NCBI GenBank assembly: GCA_964636225.1
Contig: CAZWQM010000031.1
Location: 1 to 15,126 of the forward strand
Source of the DNA: UBA1858 sp964636225
GTDB lineage: Bacteria; Pseudomonadota; Gammaproteobacteria; UBA4575
Direction of reading: 5' to 3'
DNA length: 15,126 bases
In this document: positions 13,228 through 15,126 of the stretch, in pieces
Layout of the letters: the number at the start of each line of letters is the position of its first letter
How positions within the stretch are numbered: the stretch's first letter is position 1
Position numbers and translations under genes: made by a program
Notes under the pieces: model-generated
The model's input: the letters and a program-made list of their open reading frames with translations, nothing else
Databases searched by the model: none
What the model was told of the DNA's origin: nothing

Positions 13228-14649
13228 ATGTTTGCACGAACTTACCAGAATCTTTTTGTCCTCGGCATATTAATATGGGGCTTGAGCGCTGTACTTCAGT
13301 TTGAAAGCCGGGAGCTGCATACCACTGACCTGGAAAGAATACAGCGTAGTGGAGAAATCACTATCATTACACGCAATACTCCTACGACCTATTATATAGG
13401 TGCAGAAGGTCCCACCGGGTTTGAATACGATCTTGCTACCGCATTTGCAAAACATTTGGGCGTCTACCCCAATGTCATAATAAGTGATGAATTTTCAAAT
13501 ATACTTCCGGCCCTTGGTCGCAACACAGCCAATATCGCTGCAGCCGGAATTACTGTCACTGACACCCGCAAACAACTGGTGAATTTTTCTGACAGTTATC
13601 AGGACATTTCAGAACTGGTTGTTTACAAGGCTGGAAACAAGAAACCCCGCTCTATAGAAGATCTAAGAGGCACAACTATTCATGTTATTCATGGTAGCAG
13701 TCATGAAGAACACATAAATCAGTTGCACAAAGAATATGATTTTCTGACTTGGCAGTCACACTCCAATATGGACATTAGTACTCTTCTGCAAAAAGTGGAA
13801 GATGGTGAATTTGAATACGCTATTAGTGATTCCAATGATTACGAATTCAACAGACGCTTCCATCCCAAACTGCGCAAAGGACTCAAGATCAGTCAGCAAC
13901 AATCGCTAGCCTGGGTATTTCCCAAATCCCGCGATGACTCATTGCTAAAGGCCGCCAATGAGTTTTTGGCGGCATCTAAAGAAAATGGATTAATCGAACA
14001 GTTACATGAAAAACATTACAGTCATATTCCTAGCCTGAATTATGCGGGTGCCCACACATTTAGAAAGCATATTAATTCCCGCCTTGAGAATCTGATTCCT
14101 ATTTTCAAACAGGTTGCCAGCGAGCATGATATTGACTGGCGATTTCTGGCCGCGATAAGTTATCAGGAATCACTTTGGAACCCCAAAGCGATTTCTCCAA
14201 CAGGTGTACGCGGATTGATGATGCTCACCAAAAGAACTTCACGACAACTTGGCATCGAAAACCGTAACGACCCGGTAGACAGCACCAAAGGTGGCGCTTC
14301 ATACCTGGTCAAACTGAAAAAGAAAATCCCTGAGCGTATTCCCGAGCCCGACCGCACCTGGATGGCACTGGCCGCATACAATGTTGGCTTTGGTCACCTG
14401 GAAGATGCGCGCGTGTTGACCCAAACCCTCGGAGGTAACCCGGATCAATGGTCGGATGTACGAGAGTCTTTGCCACTTCTGACGCAAAAAGAATGGTATA
14501 AAAAAACCAAGTTTGGTTATGCACGTGGACATGAACCTGTGTTATATGTAAGAAATATACGCAACTACTATGATTTGCTAGTCTGGAAGTACAACGACCA
14601 GCATGGATTGCAGGATTCAATTACGCGCATATTGCCCAAAGTTATGTAG
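13228..14649 (+). CDS. mltF: Membrane-bound lytic murein transglycosylase F
   Basis: A 473-residue protein that cleaves the glycosidic bond between MurNAc and GlcNAc in peptidoglycan, forming 1,6-anhydro ends. Residues about 8-24 (NLFVLGILIWGLSAVLQ) are an N-terminal hydrophobic export/anchor segment. Residues about 35-265 are a solute-binding-like domain (SBP_bac_3: GEITIITRN, TGFEYDLATAFAKHLGV, AAAGITVTDTRK), which in MltF is regulatory. Residues about 280-455 are the SLT lysozyme-like domain, with catalytic glutamate E314 in SYQESLWNP, GVRGLMML (327-334) and AAYNVGFGH (382-390). Length and domain order are standard for MltF. No clear Shine-Dalgarno site precedes the ATG, but the start gives a proper hydrophobic N-terminus. 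It converges on tadA with an 8 bp overlap, as in the conserved gammaproteobacterial mltF-tadA neighbourhood. It looks intact. Confidence 0.94.
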   Translation: MFARTYQNLFVLGILIWGLSAVLQFESRELHTTDLERIQRSGEITIITRNTPTTYYIGAEGPTGFEYDLATAFAKHLGVYPNVIISDEFSNILPALGRNTANIAAAGITVTDTRKQLVNFSDSYQDISELVVYKAGNKKPRSIEDLRGTTIHVIHGSSHEEHINQLHKEYDFLTWQSHSNMDISTLLQKVEDGEFEYAISDSNDYEFNRRFHPKLRKGLKISQQQSLAWVFPKSRDDSLLKAANEFLAASKENGLIEQLHEKHYSHIPSLNYAGAHTFRKHINSRLENLIPIFKQVASEHDIDWRFLAAISYQESLWNPKAISPTGVRGLMMLTKRTSRQLGIENRNDPVDSTKGGASYLVKLKKKIPERIPEPDRTWMALAAYNVGFGHLEDARVLTQTLGGNPDQWSDVRESLPLLTQKEWYKKTKFGYARGHEPVLYVRNIRNYYDLLVWKYNDQHGLQDSITRILPKVM

Positions 14650-15124
14650 CCTTAGCTGATGTCCTTTTGTGCTTAAAGAAATTTTGTAGCAACACCCGAC
14701 AGTCTTCTTCCAATATCCCGCCCTGCACATCAATTTTATGCAGTTGTTTTTCATGTTTTATCCAGTCAAAACAACTTCCGGCAACGCCGGTCTTCTCATC
14801 ATAGGCGCCAAACACTAAACGCGAAATTCGCGCGTGTAGCATTGCACCCGCACACATCATGCAGGGCTCCAAAGTTACATATAGGGTCGTACCAGGCAAA
14901 CGATAATTATTCAAAAGTTGCGCAGATTTTCTCATCACTTGTATTTCTGCATGTGCGCTAGGATCACTCAGACTAATCGGCGTATTGTATGCACTGGCTA
15001 CTAACCGGTTTTCTTTTACCAGCACTGCGCCTACCGGTACTTCATCATTCTTTTCAGCTTCATACGCCGCATTCAGCGCTTTTTGCATCCAGAATTCGTC
15101 AGAATATGTGGTAGTTATTCCCAT
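14642..15124 (-). CDS. tadA: tRNA-specific adenosine deaminase TadA
   Basis: A 160-residue zinc enzyme that deaminates adenosine 34 to inosine in the anticodon of tRNA-Arg(ACG). The cytidine/deoxycytidylate-deaminase core is complete: substrate-loop EVPVGAVLV (28-36), zinc ligand H58 and proton-shuttle E60 in SAHAEI (56-61), and PCMMCAGAM (87-95) with zinc ligands C88 and C91. ARISRLVFGAYDEKTGVAGS (98-117) is also typical of TadA. Length is slightly below the E. coli protein (167). The ATG lies two bases from the window edge, so the ribosome site cannot be seen and a start slightly further upstream is possible. The stop overlaps the mltF stop region on the opposite strand. Confidence 0.94.
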   Translation of the reverse strand: MGITTTYSDEFWMQKALNAAYEAEKNDEVPVGAVLVKENRLVASAYNTPISLSDPSAHAEIQVMRKSAQLLNNYRLPGTTLYVTLEPCMMCAGAMLHARISRLVFGAYDEKTGVAGSCFDWIKHEKQLHKIDVQGGILEEDCRVLLQNFFKHKRTSAKAT

Positions 15125-15126
15125 TC

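Overview
The window reads as chromosomal DNA of a moderately AT-rich gammaproteobacterium. This is inferred from the convergent mltF-tadA pair, a BarA-like hybrid kinase, TonB-dependent receptor remnants and gammaproteobacterial-type Shine-Dalgarno sites. A finer taxonomic call is not possible from sequence alone. No tRNA, rRNA, CRISPR array, transposase or integrase was seen.

Left part (1-4808, all minus strand): a transport operon transcribed right to left. It starts with an acyl-CoA ligase (AMP-binding family), followed by livG (ATPase), livH and livM (two permeases). At the window edge are the first 14 codons of a secreted protein behind a strong ribosome-binding site, almost certainly the substrate-binding protein. 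Ligase plus Liv transporter suggests import of a carboxylic acid (fatty or aromatic acid) coupled to its activation to a CoA thioester. A candidate promoter with an adjoining inverted repeat lies just upstream of the ligase.

Middle (5250-10718, minus strand): a two-gene signalling operon. A periplasmic ABC-type substrate-binding protein without a transporter is followed 9 nt later by a 1501-residue membrane protein. That protein carries sensor, HAMP, HisKA, HATPase, REC, REC, HPt, REC, GGDEF and EAL modules. All phosphotransfer residues and both c-di-GMP active sites look intact, so ligand sensing, a full four-step phosphorelay and c-di-GMP synthesis/degradation appear to sit in one polypeptide plus one ligand-binding partner. 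This is the most interesting functional unit here.

Right-centre (about 10748-13196, minus strand): a zone of decayed genes. The 5' part of a thiamine-diphosphate enzyme gene (acetolactate-synthase-like) is joined by deletion to the 3' part of a TonB-dependent receptor gene, with frameshifts on both sides of the join. Further right, a stretch that looks non-coding contains a degraded gene readable across several frames and stops (12621-13196), followed by a possible terminator. The spacer between holds two palindromes upstream of the TPP-enzyme remnant.

Right edge (13228-15124): mltF (membrane-bound lytic transglycosylase F, plus strand) and tadA (tRNA adenosine deaminase, minus strand) converge and overlap by 8 bp. 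Both look intact. This pair is a conserved gammaproteobacterial neighbourhood; the decayed zone lies immediately upstream of mltF, where purL is found in E. coli.
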